A stretch of 64,000 nucleotides of DNA, taken from assembly GCF_000336635.1 (NCBI RefSeq), contig NZ_AOLY01000039.1:398131-462130 (forward strand), in the 5' to 3' direction. The number at the start of each line of letters is the position of its first letter. Within the stretch, counting starts at the first letter, position 1. This DNA is from Haloarcula japonica DSM 6131 (GTDB lineage Archaea; Halobacteriota; Halobacteria; Halobacteriales; Haloarculaceae). Shown here piece after piece: positions 35,529-44,428 of this stretch. The notes under the pieces are model-generated. The model was not told the DNA's origin and made no database searches. It saw nothing but the letters and a program-made list of their open reading frames with translations. Made by a program: the position numbers and the translations under genes.

Positions 35529-36556
35529 TACGCTTCACCCCCTGAGACATCTGCCTTCTCAACGTCGTGTATCAGCTCGGCACGATCCGGGATGCGATCA
35601 TCGCTCGCCGGGCGGACTCGAAGCTCACCGAATCCGAACCGGGAATGCGTTCCAACCCGTGACACCCCGTTCTTCGCCGTCTTGACCGGGTCCGATCCGT
35701 CGTACCCGACAATCTGTCCGTGGTCAATCGTCGCTAGGTCATACACGTCTCCATCGTCGACGAGCCGTTCCGTCCGTCGCCGTAGCCCGGATCCTCTCGC
35801 TTCACTCACCTCACCCTCATTGTTACGGTCACAGTCAGCCGCACTCGACGGCGCAGCTGGGCGGGACACATCCCACCACCACGGCACGGACTGATCATCA
35901 GCACCGGGGTAGTCAGTCGCTATGACGAACGGCGACACCAACTCAATGGTGTGCTCATCAGCTGCTGCGATCCGGTCGTAGTCCAACGCCTCAAGATCGA
36001 TCAGTTGTGAATCGACGATCGACAACTGACCGAACCCGTAGTTCCGCGCGCCGCCGACCTGCAGGCCATCCAGCGTCTCGTCTGCGACGGGAAGCACCGA
36101 CTTCGAGTGCGAACCAGTCGTAGACAGGTAACACTGGACGAACCACCGAACCGATCGTTTCGAAGTCTGCATCTCTGGCGGGCGACCAAACCACGCGACC
36201 GAATCGAACGCAAGCCGCCCACCGTGCGACTGGACAGGATGGGCGTTATGCGCGTCCCGCGGCCGCGACGACTTCAACCAGCGCTGCGCCGAATTTCGCA
36301 GCAAGAACAGATCATCATACGCCTCGACCGGGGGTAGTGACAATCCAACCTTCCCTAACGATTCCTGAGAGTACCACGATGGCGGCGTCCCGTACGCCTT
36401 CGGCAGGAACACACCGTTGCTGACACACAGCCCTCGCCGCATCGACTCATCGACACGCTGTGCTAGTGCCTGATAGAGCGCATTCCCTGTCACGAAGTAC
36501 GGGTGCCCCAGATACCCTGTCTCCAGCTCGAACAGTACCTGCTGAATTCGTGTCAC
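35528..36556 (-). CDS. Cas5-like RAMP protein (derived class 1 CRISPR-Cas relative)
   Basis: A 342-residue protein with two RAMP glycine-rich signatures: LDGLQVGGARNYGFGQLSI (about residue 170) and VGTHSRFGFGELRVRP (about 306). The N-terminus FELETGYLGHPYFVTGNALY resembles the ferredoxin-like start of Cas5/Cas7 proteins. The assignment as Cas5-like rests on the published haloarchaeal locus with diverged Cas5 and Cas7 and on its neighbours. A Cas7-type identity is a possible alternative. The GTG start overlaps the stop of a doubtful frame covering the repeat-bearing gap upstream. Confidence 0.7.
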   Translation of the reverse strand: MTRIQQVLFELETGYLGHPYFVTGNALYQALAQRVDESMRRGLCVSNGVFLPKAYGTPPSWYSQESLGKVGLSLPPVEAYDDLFLLRNSAQRWLKSSRPRDAHNAHPVQSHGGRLAFDSVAWFGRPPEMQTSKRSVRWFVQCYLSTTGSHSKSVLPVADETLDGLQVGGARNYGFGQLSIVDSQLIDLEALDYDRIAAADEHTIELVSPFVIATDYPGADDQSVPWWWDVSRPAAPSSAADCDRNNEGEVSEARGSGLRRRTERLVDDGDVYDLATIDHGQIVGYDGSDPVKTAKNGVSRVGTHSRFGFGELRVRPASDDRIPDRAELIHDVEKADVSGGEA

Positions 36557-36632
36557 GCTGACTCACCCCCTGCGTTTCCACTCCAGATCCCGAGTAATCT
36601 CCGAGACTGAAGCGCCACGGACTGCGGTCCAG

Positions 36633-36653
36633 ACACACCCTGTTTCCAGTGCC
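36633..36653 (-). repeat. RAMP-locus repeat R1
   Basis: Plus-strand core ACACCCTGTTTCCAGTGCC. It differs from R3 at two of 21 positions. It starts 142 bp before R2. Confidence 0.65.
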
Positions 36654-36774
36654 ACGAGCCGTACAGCGCCGCTACCGGCGCAATACAGGGGTCAACGGGG
36701 ACACCTATCGTCCGCCAATCTCGAAGCGGCACCGCATCTCGCAGCAGTGATGCCGCCCCTCTGTCTCGACAACC

Positions 36775-36795
36775 ACACACCCCGTTTCCAGTGTC
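36775..36795 (-). repeat. RAMP-locus repeat R2
   Basis: Plus-strand core ACACCCCGTTTCCAGTGTC. Read on the operon strand it contains CACTGGAAAC, recalling the GAAAC ends of many CRISPR repeats. It starts 48 bp before R3, leaving a 27-bp spacer-like interval. Confidence 0.7.
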
Positions 36796-36822
36796 TTCAC
36801 AGGAACACCTACACCACGAGGC

Positions 36823-36843
36823 ACACACCCCATTTCCAGTGCC
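36823..36843 (-). repeat. RAMP-locus repeat R3
   Basis: Plus-strand core ACACCCCATTTCCAGTGCC. It has two differences from R1 and two from R2. It is nearest to the end of the upstream gene (stop at 36924). Confidence 0.7.
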
Positions 36844-36923
36844 CCGGGCAGGAGACCCGTCTATACCGTCGTATTCCGGCATCGACACAACCCTGCGACG
36901 AAGAGATTCGAAGCGTCTCATCG

Positions 36924-37790
36924 TCACGGCCACCCCCGGTTTACATCGGCAGCACCAGCATCAGGCATACCACGCCACGCAACGAACTCCTCAATGTACT
37001 GTAGCGCCGTCGACCACGACCGAAGCCGGCGAAGCTGCGCATCCAACACCATCCATTCTCGCGCCTCGTCCACATCGAACGGTTCCTGCGACAACCGTGA
37101 CCAGACATCCGCAAACGATCGGGCTGGTTCCGGCCCGAGCCTCGCCGCCGGCCGATCGCCCGGATCACTCGTCACAGCCAGCGTCACCAACGGCGACCAC
37201 AACACGGTTCGATGCGGCGACACCACATCACTCTCTAACGCCGCTTCGACACCGGCATCAGCGGCCGACGACTCACCTGGATGCACCGCCAAATAAAGCT
37301 CGTCGAAGGTCCGGCCTGTTCGGTACTCGGACAACAGCGCCGCCGTCAACAGCACGTGGTACTTCAGCGACGTGTACGGATAATACACGGATTCGTTGAA
37401 CGCCGCCGCCACGTCGCTCGTCAGCCACGTTGCGTGTAGTCGATGCGCATCATCAGATACCACCAACGATCGGAACCCGCCATCCGCTGCCGCCTCGATC
37501 CGGTCAGATTCAGTCGCAGACTCACCCGTCAACAGCGACAATCGGTATGGAGACGAGTGATTTGCCACCATCTGTTCCGGCTCGCCCGACGGCCGACTGA
37601 GCAACGCCGCATCACTATCCGCACCACGCGGTACGGCCTCGTTCACCGGCACACCGTGGTACACCTCAGCACCCGACCCGTGCCGCCGACCATTCATTTT
37701 GTGTACATCGTGGCGATACACGGCTACCATCGGATCAGCAACTGTCTCACCGACTGCATCAGCATCCACCATCTCACGAGCATCAGCCAT
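36924..37790 (-). CDS. Uncharacterised conserved protein of the derived class 1 locus
   Basis: A 288-residue protein with no known domain. It is rich in helices in the second half (DVAAAFNESVYYPYTSLKYH, VLLTAALLSEYRTGRTFDEL, RSFADVWSRLSQEPFDVDEA, WSTALQYIEEFVAWRGM). The published haloarchaeal locus has an uncharacterised conserved protein next to its Cas5 and Cas7 homologues, and this gene occupies that place. A large-subunit-like role in a RAMP complex is a guess from position. Its ATG overlaps the Cas7-like stop by one base (TGATG). Confidence 0.65.
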   Translation of the reverse strand: MADAREMVDADAVGETVADPMVAVYRHDVHKMNGRRHGSGAEVYHGVPVNEAVPRGADSDAALLSRPSGEPEQMVANHSSPYRLSLLTGESATESDRIEAAADGGFRSLVVSDDAHRLHATWLTSDVAAAFNESVYYPYTSLKYHVLLTAALLSEYRTGRTFDELYLAVHPGESSAADAGVEAALESDVVSPHRTVLWSPLVTLAVTSDPGDRPAARLGPEPARSFADVWSRLSQEPFDVDEAREWMVLDAQLRRLRSWSTALQYIEEFVAWRGMPDAGAADVNRGWP

Positions 37791-38785
37791 CAGAGATCAC
37801 CTCGCTCTCCCTCATCGGCACCCTCTGGCCGATCAATCGGAGCATCCAACTTACCATCAGCACCGCTTACACGCTCCTGCAGCGCCCGCGTGAACTCTTC
37901 GCGGTACGTCTCCCGCCACTCATCGTCTTTCTCCTGCATCGCTGTCGTCGCGTTCTGCGCCCGGTTGTACACGCGACGGATCTCTCGCTCGGTGTACAAC
38001 GGATTCACCACACCCACATCTGCAATCCCTGCACCGAAATTCCGCGCACCACCCAGCTGGAACTCGAACGTATCACTCTTCGAATTGAGCAACGAAACCG
38101 CTTCCAGCAGCAGCCCGACGAACTCCGGATTCAACGACCGCAGCGACAACAGCCACGTCCCTTCGACGTTGCCAACCACGTCCCGAGTCGCGTGCCGCAA
38201 CGGCTGCCCACCGTCTTCATCGTTCCGCGACCGAACCTGCGTGTGCAGTTGCCGGAAATGCGCCTCGGCTTCACCACGCAGCACGTCAACTTGGGAGCGA
38301 ACCGGCGAGAACCGAATCGGCCGACGCAACAACTCGCCCGGCTTGTCACCAAATCCACCGAACAACTCGTAGACAACACAGCCAGCGTCGGTATCGCCTG
38401 CCTCAACGCAGGCTCCTTTCTCGTGGTACCCCTGGCTCAGGTCACGATCATACACATCCGCACGCATATAATCCGCATTCGGTTCACCCGGATGGCACGC
38501 CGTCATCCCAGCAATCTGCAACACGCGTTCACAGCCGTGCCGTAACCAGCCCGACAGCGTGAACGGCGAAATCTGCCCGCGAATCTGATTCATCGCATCA
38601 TCCGCCTCGTACCGATCCGCAGACGCATGATGCCGATCAGTCACGACACCGTCACCCGGCGCAAGCAGATCAACCTCAAAATCCAAGTAGAGATCTGGGA
38701 GCGTTGACTCATCGACAGGTGGAAGCTCGAACTCACCGTCAAGGTGCCCCACCGAGAATGACGGGGACTCCGATCCCCCCGTCAT
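37790..38785 (-). CDS. Cas7-like RAMP protein (derived class 1 CRISPR-Cas relative)
   Basis: A 331-residue protein with the Cas7/Csm3 plan. An RNA-binding-fold start is seen in DLYLDFEVDLLAPGDGVVTD. A selection-loop-like QIRGQISPFTLSGWLRHGCE (about residue 80) takes the place of the usual lipid-like IPGSSLKG motif. ELFGGFGDKPGELLRRPIRF (about 150) follows, and the G-rich loop FQLGGARNFGAGIADVGVV is at about 245. In class 1 effectors such proteins line up along the guide RNA. It overlaps the small zinc protein gene upstream by 4 bp and the unknown gene downstream by 1 bp. The C-terminus is charged and disordered. Confidence 0.78.
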   Translation of the reverse strand: MTGGSESPSFSVGHLDGEFELPPVDESTLPDLYLDFEVDLLAPGDGVVTDRHHASADRYEADDAMNQIRGQISPFTLSGWLRHGCERVLQIAGMTACHPGEPNADYMRADVYDRDLSQGYHEKGACVEAGDTDAGCVVYELFGGFGDKPGELLRRPIRFSPVRSQVDVLRGEAEAHFRQLHTQVRSRNDEDGGQPLRHATRDVVGNVEGTWLLSLRSLNPEFVGLLLEAVSLLNSKSDTFEFQLGGARNFGAGIADVGVVNPLYTEREIRRVYNRAQNATTAMQEKDDEWRETYREEFTRALQERVSGADGKLDAPIDRPEGADEGERGDL

Positions 38786-39291
38786 TGCGAACCACCACCG
38801 TCACACCACGACGACGGCTGCTCACGGCCAGATGACTCCGTCACCACACCCGAATGAGTCACATCAACTCCGGCACCCTCACCATCGGCACCGGAATCCA
38901 GATCAGTACCATCCGGCGTGTACGCCTCTATCGAGTTTACCGGACTGACGACAACCGGCTCAGGGTCAAGCAATACCGGCCACGACGACTGCGTCGCCGT
39001 ATCGGACACAGATCCAACACGCCCCCGAACAACCAGCTCCCGGAGTGACCGATCCCACGAGCGACTATACTCATCTCCGTGACCACGGCAAAACACATCG
39101 TCAATCTTAAATTTCGAACTAGACTCCGATAGAAAAGCGGACACAGTAATGCGTCCGCCTTCACGAATTCGAGAGTTGCAAACTTGACAGATAACGGCCC
39201 CTTCCGCCAAATCTGACAGTTTCAGTTTGTTTATGTCTTCAATAAGCTCGCTGTCGATACTTTCTTGATTTGGTGGTGTTGATTTCGTCAT
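38782..39291 (-). CDS. Small zinc-binding protein heading the RAMP operon
   Basis: A 169-residue protein starting MTKSTPPNQESIDSELI. It has a CQVCNSRIREGGR pair at about residue 36 and a later VFCRGHGDEYS (about 66), a possible zinc site. The last 70 residues are acidic and disordered. It overlaps the Cas7-like ATG (ATGA), so it is the first gene of the operon. Small zinc proteins occur with type IV large subunits (Csf1), but I cannot show that relationship here. Confidence 0.6.
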   Translation of the reverse strand: MTKSTPPNQESIDSELIEDINKLKLSDLAEGAVICQVCNSRIREGGRITVSAFLSESSSKFKIDDVFCRGHGDEYSRSWDRSLRELVVRGRVGSVSDTATQSSWPVLLDPEPVVVSPVNSIEAYTPDGTDLDSGADGEGAGVDVTHSGVVTESSGREQPSSWCDGGGSQ

Positions 39292-39387
39292 GGGTTCGAG
39301 ATTGGTTATTCTGAACCCAGCCTGGGTGCTACCACACCCGGGCGTTTCCTGATTAACGCCCGATGGCTGAGCTTCCATCCAATAGTC

Positions 39388-39403
39388 ATGCCGCTAATGG
39401 CAT
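39388..39403. promoter_or_regulatory. Short palindrome in the RAMP operon promoter
   Basis: ATGCC-GCTAAT-GGCAT lies about 97 bp upstream of the operon's first ATG. It touches a minus-strand TTTATGCC element (39401-39408) that may serve as a TATA box. It could be an operator for the divergent winged-helix gene at 39475. Confidence 0.35.
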
Positions 39404-39474
39404 AAACCTTTGGACGTTCGACTAATGGATGCCGTCCCAGCACTCATTAGTGAACCGGGGTCAATATCGGAGAT

Positions 39475-39711
39475 ATGGGCGATCGGAAGCGTGACGAAAA
39501 CAGTGGTCGGTTTAGCGAGGAGTATCCTCGGGATGATTTTCTCCGGGTCCTTGAGGAACTCGGTGCAGTCGGGACGACCGACGTTGCTGAACACGTGGGG
39601 TGCGACCGAAGAACTGCTTATCTGAAGCTCCAAAGTCTCGAAGAGGAAGGCGATGTCGAGAGTCGAAAGGTCGGAAACGCTCTGCTGTGGGAATTAGTGG
39701 ACGAATCTTAG
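39475..39711 (+). CDS. Small winged-helix regulator
   Basis: A 78-residue protein with a classic winged helix: DDFLRVLEELGAVGTTDVAE (helices 1-2), VGCDRRTAYLKLQSLEEEGD (recognition helix), VESRKVGNALLWEL (wing). It lies between the divergent RAMP operon and the 3' end of brxL. It could control the RAMP operon across the 180-bp gap, or BREX. A polar string of the same length in another frame (39394-39633) is a shadow. Confidence 0.7.
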   Translation: MGDRKRDENSGRFSEEYPRDDFLRVLEELGAVGTTDVAEHVGCDRRTAYLKLQSLEEEGDVESRKVGNALLWELVDES

Positions 39712-39721
39712 GGAGTATGAA

Positions 39722-41749
39722 TCACTCTAGTTCAATCGCCTTACTAGCCGCATCAAGGGGATTAGTGTAGAACACGAGTTGGAGCTGGTCGAGGAGTTCG
39801 TCGGGGATTTTCGGCAAGTCTTCTTTGTTCTTCGCTGGAAGGAGCACCGTTTTGGCTCCAGAATCCGCAGACAGCTGGAGTTTATCGATCAACGAACTCA
39901 CGGAGACTAATTCGCCCATCAAACTCATCGATCCCAGTACAACCGTTTGTGGCCGAACTGGCCGGTCAAGAATTCCCGAAACAATACCTACGAGTAGCCC
40001 GACGCTCGTTTCACCACCCTCATTTGCATCAGAGGGGTTGAGAACCTGGACATTGATGTCGTATTCATCTAGGGTCTCTTCACGACTGAGTTCCCGCATA
40101 TTCGCCTGGAGATAGTCACAGGCGGTTTCGAACGACTCTTTCATCCGTTTTCCGGGTGTGCCAGAAATGTTCGTCTTGCCTGACCCCGGGAGCGTCTGTG
40201 TCTCGATTCGGAAGGGTGCGTGGCGTCCTTCGCTCTCACCTATTGTGTAGACCGTTCCTGCCTGCTGTGTTCCTGGGGGAATGAGTGACTCGTCTGCTTC
40301 TTCGGGTACTGAGACATAGATCTCCTCTTTCGTCTCCAGGTCAAGGTAGGAGAATTCGACGGCGCGATATTCCATACCGCCAATCCGCTTCAATTGCTCC
40401 TTGACTCGACGACGACCTTCCATAGCGAATTCGAGATACTCTCGGAGCTCTTCTTTCGTGTAGTGGCCATGTGGGTGAAGTAGCTTGAGTAGACCAGAGA
40501 CTGTCTTTCGTACTGCCTTTTCGTCTCGTTGGTTCAGATGGTCACCAAACGCGAACTCCTCGTTAATCGCGTCACCGTACGACTCCTTGCGAAGTTCGCG
40601 GACGAATTCAGCGAAGTAGTCGACGATGAATCCAAACTGGTCGCCAAAGAACTCGGACCGCATCTTCGGGACTTCCCACCCTGGAAGGTAGTAGTGGAAT
40701 CGGTCGATGAGCGCGAGATCCTGCATATCCTCGGGGAACGGTTCAAAGAGGTGTGAACTCTTGAGAACGCCTTCAACGTCGAGGTCAATGTTTCCGACGT
40801 AGACCATCGAGGCTTGGGCAGTCAGCTCTTCAGTCCCACGAGAGAAGCTTCCGGACTCCATGTAGTCTTTGAGCATCTGGACGGCTTCCGAATCGCTGAA
40901 CTGGAGTCCCCCGACCTCGTCGAATGCAACGACATCCCAGCGACCGACGAGGCCGATTCGTCCCGTATTCAGGTTCAAGAAGAGCTTTGCTACGGTGGTT
41001 TTACCGCCAGAGATGAGGATTGAATGGGGACTGATTTCGCGGTAGAGATAGCTCTTTCCCGTCCCACGTGGTCCCAATTCGACGTAGTTGTAATTCGACT
41101 CGACGAGTGGGATACACCGAGCCAAGAAGAGGAATTTCTCGCGGTCGCTAAATGAAGAGGGGTCGTAGCCGACAGTCTGAAGGAGAAGGTCCATCCATTC
41201 GTCGCGCGTGAAATCTTTACGTCGATCTTTCAGTTGGTCAAGGTCAAGATTCGATACCTGAATGGGTTTGAACGAGTCGATGCCGAAGAGGCTCTTTGGA
41301 CTGTTCGCATTATCGGGGAGATATTCCAAGTCGATGATAGCCCAGACGCCACCACCGAGGAGCTTTGGATGCTTGCTGACGAGATGTTCGTTAATCTCGA
41401 CATCGCTCAAACCGAGATTGACGAACGAACCGATGTAGGCATCCTGTTGCTCATCGAGCCTGACGGTGACCTTATCAATGACGCGATAGCGTCCTCGTTC
41501 TCGAACCTCGCTCTTGACGAATTCGGCTTCGTCGGGACGAACGTAGTGCTTCGACAGGATCTCTTTGACCTTTTCGAGGCCCTCTTCCAGAGATTCCTCG
41601 TCATCAGTCGCACAGTACTGTCCAATCAGATATTCGAGAACGTAGGTAGGGACGTTTACCCCGGATTTGATGTCCTGAACAAGGTCTTTCCGGACGACGC
41701 GCCCGGAGAAGACATCCAGGGCCTTCCGATCTACGTCCTCAGTCGTCAT
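39722..41749 (-). CDS. brxL: BrxL, Lon-like protease/AAA+ protein of BREX
   Basis: A 675-residue protein matching BrxL of type 1 BREX. The AAA+ part has Walker A ELGPRGTGKSYLYREI (about residue 228) and Walker B VVAFDEVGGLQF (about 273). The C-terminal Lon-type protease domain has the serine region EGGETSVGLLVGIVSGIL (about 580) and the lysine region SLIDKLQLSADSGAKTVLLP (about 622). BrxL assembles on DNA and is needed for defence in type 1 systems. It is the last gene of the pglX-tbp-pglZ-brxL unit, 121 bp after the pglZ stop. Length and motifs are intact. Confidence 0.93.
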   Translation of the reverse strand: MTTEDVDRKALDVFSGRVVRKDLVQDIKSGVNVPTYVLEYLIGQYCATDDEESLEEGLEKVKEILSKHYVRPDEAEFVKSEVRERGRYRVIDKVTVRLDEQQDAYIGSFVNLGLSDVEINEHLVSKHPKLLGGGVWAIIDLEYLPDNANSPKSLFGIDSFKPIQVSNLDLDQLKDRRKDFTRDEWMDLLLQTVGYDPSSFSDREKFLFLARCIPLVESNYNYVELGPRGTGKSYLYREISPHSILISGGKTTVAKLFLNLNTGRIGLVGRWDVVAFDEVGGLQFSDSEAVQMLKDYMESGSFSRGTEELTAQASMVYVGNIDLDVEGVLKSSHLFEPFPEDMQDLALIDRFHYYLPGWEVPKMRSEFFGDQFGFIVDYFAEFVRELRKESYGDAINEEFAFGDHLNQRDEKAVRKTVSGLLKLLHPHGHYTKEELREYLEFAMEGRRRVKEQLKRIGGMEYRAVEFSYLDLETKEEIYVSVPEEADESLIPPGTQQAGTVYTIGESEGRHAPFRIETQTLPGSGKTNISGTPGKRMKESFETACDYLQANMRELSREETLDEYDINVQVLNPSDANEGGETSVGLLVGIVSGILDRPVRPQTVVLGSMSLMGELVSVSSLIDKLQLSADSGAKTVLLPAKNKEDLPKIPDELLDQLQLVFYTNPLDAASKAIELE

Positions 41750-41870
41750 TATATAACGGCAATGTTGCCGGGGGCATATTGGTGTCGGTCATCAGGAGTG
41801 AGAACTCAAGATAGTGAATGAGTCCTGCTCGGATTCGACTACGTCAGCCCGTTGTTGTATCCGAGATCAC

Positions 41871-44297
41871 TCACACGTCAAATCCCATATCGTCATCTCC
41901 GAAGAGTAAATCTAGGCTCACAGTCTGTCTCGTGATCGTCTCTCTGGTGTCAGTATCGACGACTTCGAATTGGACCATATCTTCACCCGAGATGGCTCCC
42001 TGTTTGAGCCGAACACGGGTGCTATTGTCGCCAGGGGAGATCTCCATCGTAACAGGATCTGCGACTGGCTCACCATCGATGGTTGCACGAACCTCTAATA
42101 TTGGTGCGGGGTCGAAGGCGACTTGCCCACTCTTGGCCTCAATCTCCACGGTGAGTATGGAGTTTGTAATCGGATCAGGGATCGAGACATCGTAGCTGAT
42201 CGACGCGCTCTCTTCGATTTCGCCCGTGGTTACAGTGAGACACGGGACTAGGAGTTCTTGAAGCGAAATCCCACCGTGGAAGTAGCGCATATTCCCACCT
42301 CGTGACTTGAAGCACGCGACACTACGGGGGAATAGCAACTTGATCTCGGAGCCATCAATGCCGAGTTTCGACAGTGCCTCGTGACCGATTTCGACGAACT
42401 CATCAGTATCGACAAGTGGCGTTTCACGGTCGGTAGCAGCGAACCGGCGTTTGACGACCGGAGCAAGGTCAGGGGCCTCGACTTTGTGATCGTCATTCAG
42501 CCGGTCCGTATACAGGAACCCGTGATCGCTGGTGATCACGAAGCGAGTATAGCCGGCCTGTTTGAGACGCTGGACAGTCCGTTCAACATCGTCGACGTGA
42601 GACGCAACCTGGCTGAATGCAGCATCGTCGTCAAGACTCTCGCCGAGTTTGTCTATCGTACCGGAGTAGACGACACGCGGAACGGGGTCGGACTCGGTCA
42701 GCTCTTCCAGTGAAATGTCGCCCACCTCGTCCATATCGACGACATCGAAGCCCGCAGCACTGAGTCGTTCGACGCGCTCGGCCTTTCCAGCCATTTCCTC
42801 ACCACCGCTGGTGACGACGAGTTCGTCGTCGTCGAGCGAGAGTCCGAGTTCACCCGGTAGATGTGCAGCCATCCCAACCTCGGTGATCGACGGAAGTGCA
42901 GCACTCACTGCGGAGAGATCCTGTTCGAAGTCGGTTCTTCGTCCAAGATTTTCACGGATGGCTTCAGCAAGTTCGTAGCGGAGCCCGTCACAGATAATGA
43001 TCGCCGTTCCGTCTTCGACCTCAGCGAATTCCTCGTAGAACGAGGTCTGTGGCGTTCCGAGTGTCGGATCGTCGCTCAAAATCTCTGCCAGAGGCCGGTT
43101 GACGCCCTGAAGGAAGGCCATGTAGTGGTTAGTGACCTGGCGTTTCACCGTGGCTTCCTTTGGGTACGGGAATGTGGCTTTCTGGGTCGCGTTGATGTAA
43201 CGCCGATAGGCTGCGTCAACCTGCCACCAGCCATCGTCACTCGTGTACTGTCCTGCGAGTTCCATCGAACCCATCGCTTTCGCGTCGTCGACATCGACGG
43301 TACCGATCTGACGAAGCGTCTCTACTGCCAAAGCAGGCACCGACCAATCAACGAGATCCTCGTTGCTCCAGAAGCTGTCCCGACGTTTCGTAACTGTCCG
43401 ATTGAGTTCCGCCGCGATCTCCGGAAGATCGGCATACGTTTCCTCAGCAAGTCGATCCATCACGAGCCGAATCAGACCAGTGTCGATACCCTTGAACGCA
43501 GTAGCGTTCCATCGGGTTTGATCGGATTCGATCACAGCCTCTGTGAGATCGTAGTCAGCTTCGATCTCCCGTGAATAGCGAGTGAAATCGGCGGGAGCGT
43601 ACTGCTGCCAATCGTCGCAGAACTTCGCCGCTGCTTGGGCGTCATTCGCGGCGAGATTATCGTACTGTGCCGCTGGAGCACGACTCGTCACCTCACCGAA
43701 GAGGAGTTGGGTCGCCAGTTCTTTCGGGTCCAGTCCAGCATCGATGCCGTACTCCTCGCGGAGCTGTGCATCCCAGGCATCAGCCATCGCGTTATCTTCG
43801 ATGTCTTCGCGGTATTCCTCAGGATCAGTGAGATAGTCACGGACCCACTCGTCGATTGCTGGGCCTACAGTCTCGAAGAGCACGCAAAAGAACGCCAGTC
43901 GTTGGTATTCGCGGTTCTGTCCCCAGTCCTCGTAAGCGTCCGGGATCTCTTCGTCGTGTTCGACGAGGAACTGTGTTACCGGTGTGTCGTCGATGTCCTG
44001 GCCGACGCGGTACTGTCGGCCAAGCGCGTGGACATCGCGGAACCACTCGGCGTCGTTTCGAGACTCGGGGATATAGAACAACCAATTCTTCTCGTAGTCC
44101 GGATCCTCGTTTCGGAGACGGAGCTTTAGCTCGAAGTAACTGCCGTCGTAGCGAGCCAATGTGACATCGTCGAGTTCAGCTTCGACCTGGTTGAGGACGC
44201 CCTTGTACTTCTCCTGGGCGTCGTACCACACCCAGACCGGGTGTCGGTCGAATTTTTGTCGAAGTTCCGTGATGATGCTGTCCGCGAGATCTCCCAT
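41871..44297 (-). CDS. pglZ: PglZ, alkaline-phosphatase-like BREX protein
   Basis: An 808-residue protein with the PglZ domain. The N-terminus FDRHPVWVWYDAQEKYKGVL is the typical BREX start. The phosphatase-superfamily metal site is visible as AIIICDGLRYELAEAIRENL (about residue 432) and FVITSDHGFLYTDRLNDDHK (about 587). A beta-rich C-terminal domain follows (residues 700-808). PglZ is essential for BREX defence and methylation, though its substrate is unknown. It is complete and sits between tbp-1 and brxL. Confidence 0.93.
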   Translation of the reverse strand: MGDLADSIITELRQKFDRHPVWVWYDAQEKYKGVLNQVEAELDDVTLARYDGSYFELKLRLRNEDPDYEKNWLFYIPESRNDAEWFRDVHALGRQYRVGQDIDDTPVTQFLVEHDEEIPDAYEDWGQNREYQRLAFFCVLFETVGPAIDEWVRDYLTDPEEYREDIEDNAMADAWDAQLREEYGIDAGLDPKELATQLLFGEVTSRAPAAQYDNLAANDAQAAAKFCDDWQQYAPADFTRYSREIEADYDLTEAVIESDQTRWNATAFKGIDTGLIRLVMDRLAEETYADLPEIAAELNRTVTKRRDSFWSNEDLVDWSVPALAVETLRQIGTVDVDDAKAMGSMELAGQYTSDDGWWQVDAAYRRYINATQKATFPYPKEATVKRQVTNHYMAFLQGVNRPLAEILSDDPTLGTPQTSFYEEFAEVEDGTAIIICDGLRYELAEAIRENLGRRTDFEQDLSAVSAALPSITEVGMAAHLPGELGLSLDDDELVVTSGGEEMAGKAERVERLSAAGFDVVDMDEVGDISLEELTESDPVPRVVYSGTIDKLGESLDDDAAFSQVASHVDDVERTVQRLKQAGYTRFVITSDHGFLYTDRLNDDHKVEAPDLAPVVKRRFAATDRETPLVDTDEFVEIGHEALSKLGIDGSEIKLLFPRSVACFKSRGGNMRYFHGGISLQELLVPCLTVTTGEIEESASISYDVSIPDPITNSILTVEIEAKSGQVAFDPAPILEVRATIDGEPVADPVTMEISPGDNSTRVRLKQGAISGEDMVQFEVVDTDTRETITRQTVSLDLLFGDDDMGFDV

Positions 44298-44428
44298 TAT
44301 GTTCTCCTTTCAAGCGAGGACTGATTGTTGTTTTGGGAAGTTATGCTGGGAGATGAAATAGCTGGCTGGTCAAGATATATTCTAAGAGCACTCCCCAGCG
44401 TTAGCGGACGTGATGATTCAGTCAATTG

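Larger units (their letters stand above)
36557..36923. other. Gap in the RAMP operon holding short repeats and a doubtful frame
   Basis: The only real gap in an otherwise overlapping operon. It contains three near-identical 21-bp repeats and a weaker fourth (36561-36584), plus a GCGCCG-CTAC-CGGCGC hairpin (36666-36681). A frame at 36553-36933 (126 codons) crosses it with GTGA-type overlaps at both ends. Its codon use (AGA, AGG, TGT, TCT, GGA) is unlike the neighbours and the repeats fall in two different frames. I consider noncoding more likely. Confidence 0.5.

Noticed and set aside
36557-36923. A standard CRISPR array with cas1/cas2
   Set aside because: Only three (perhaps four) short repeats with irregular spacing exist, and no adaptation genes are found anywhere in the window. 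I report them as repeats, not as a confirmed CRISPR array.
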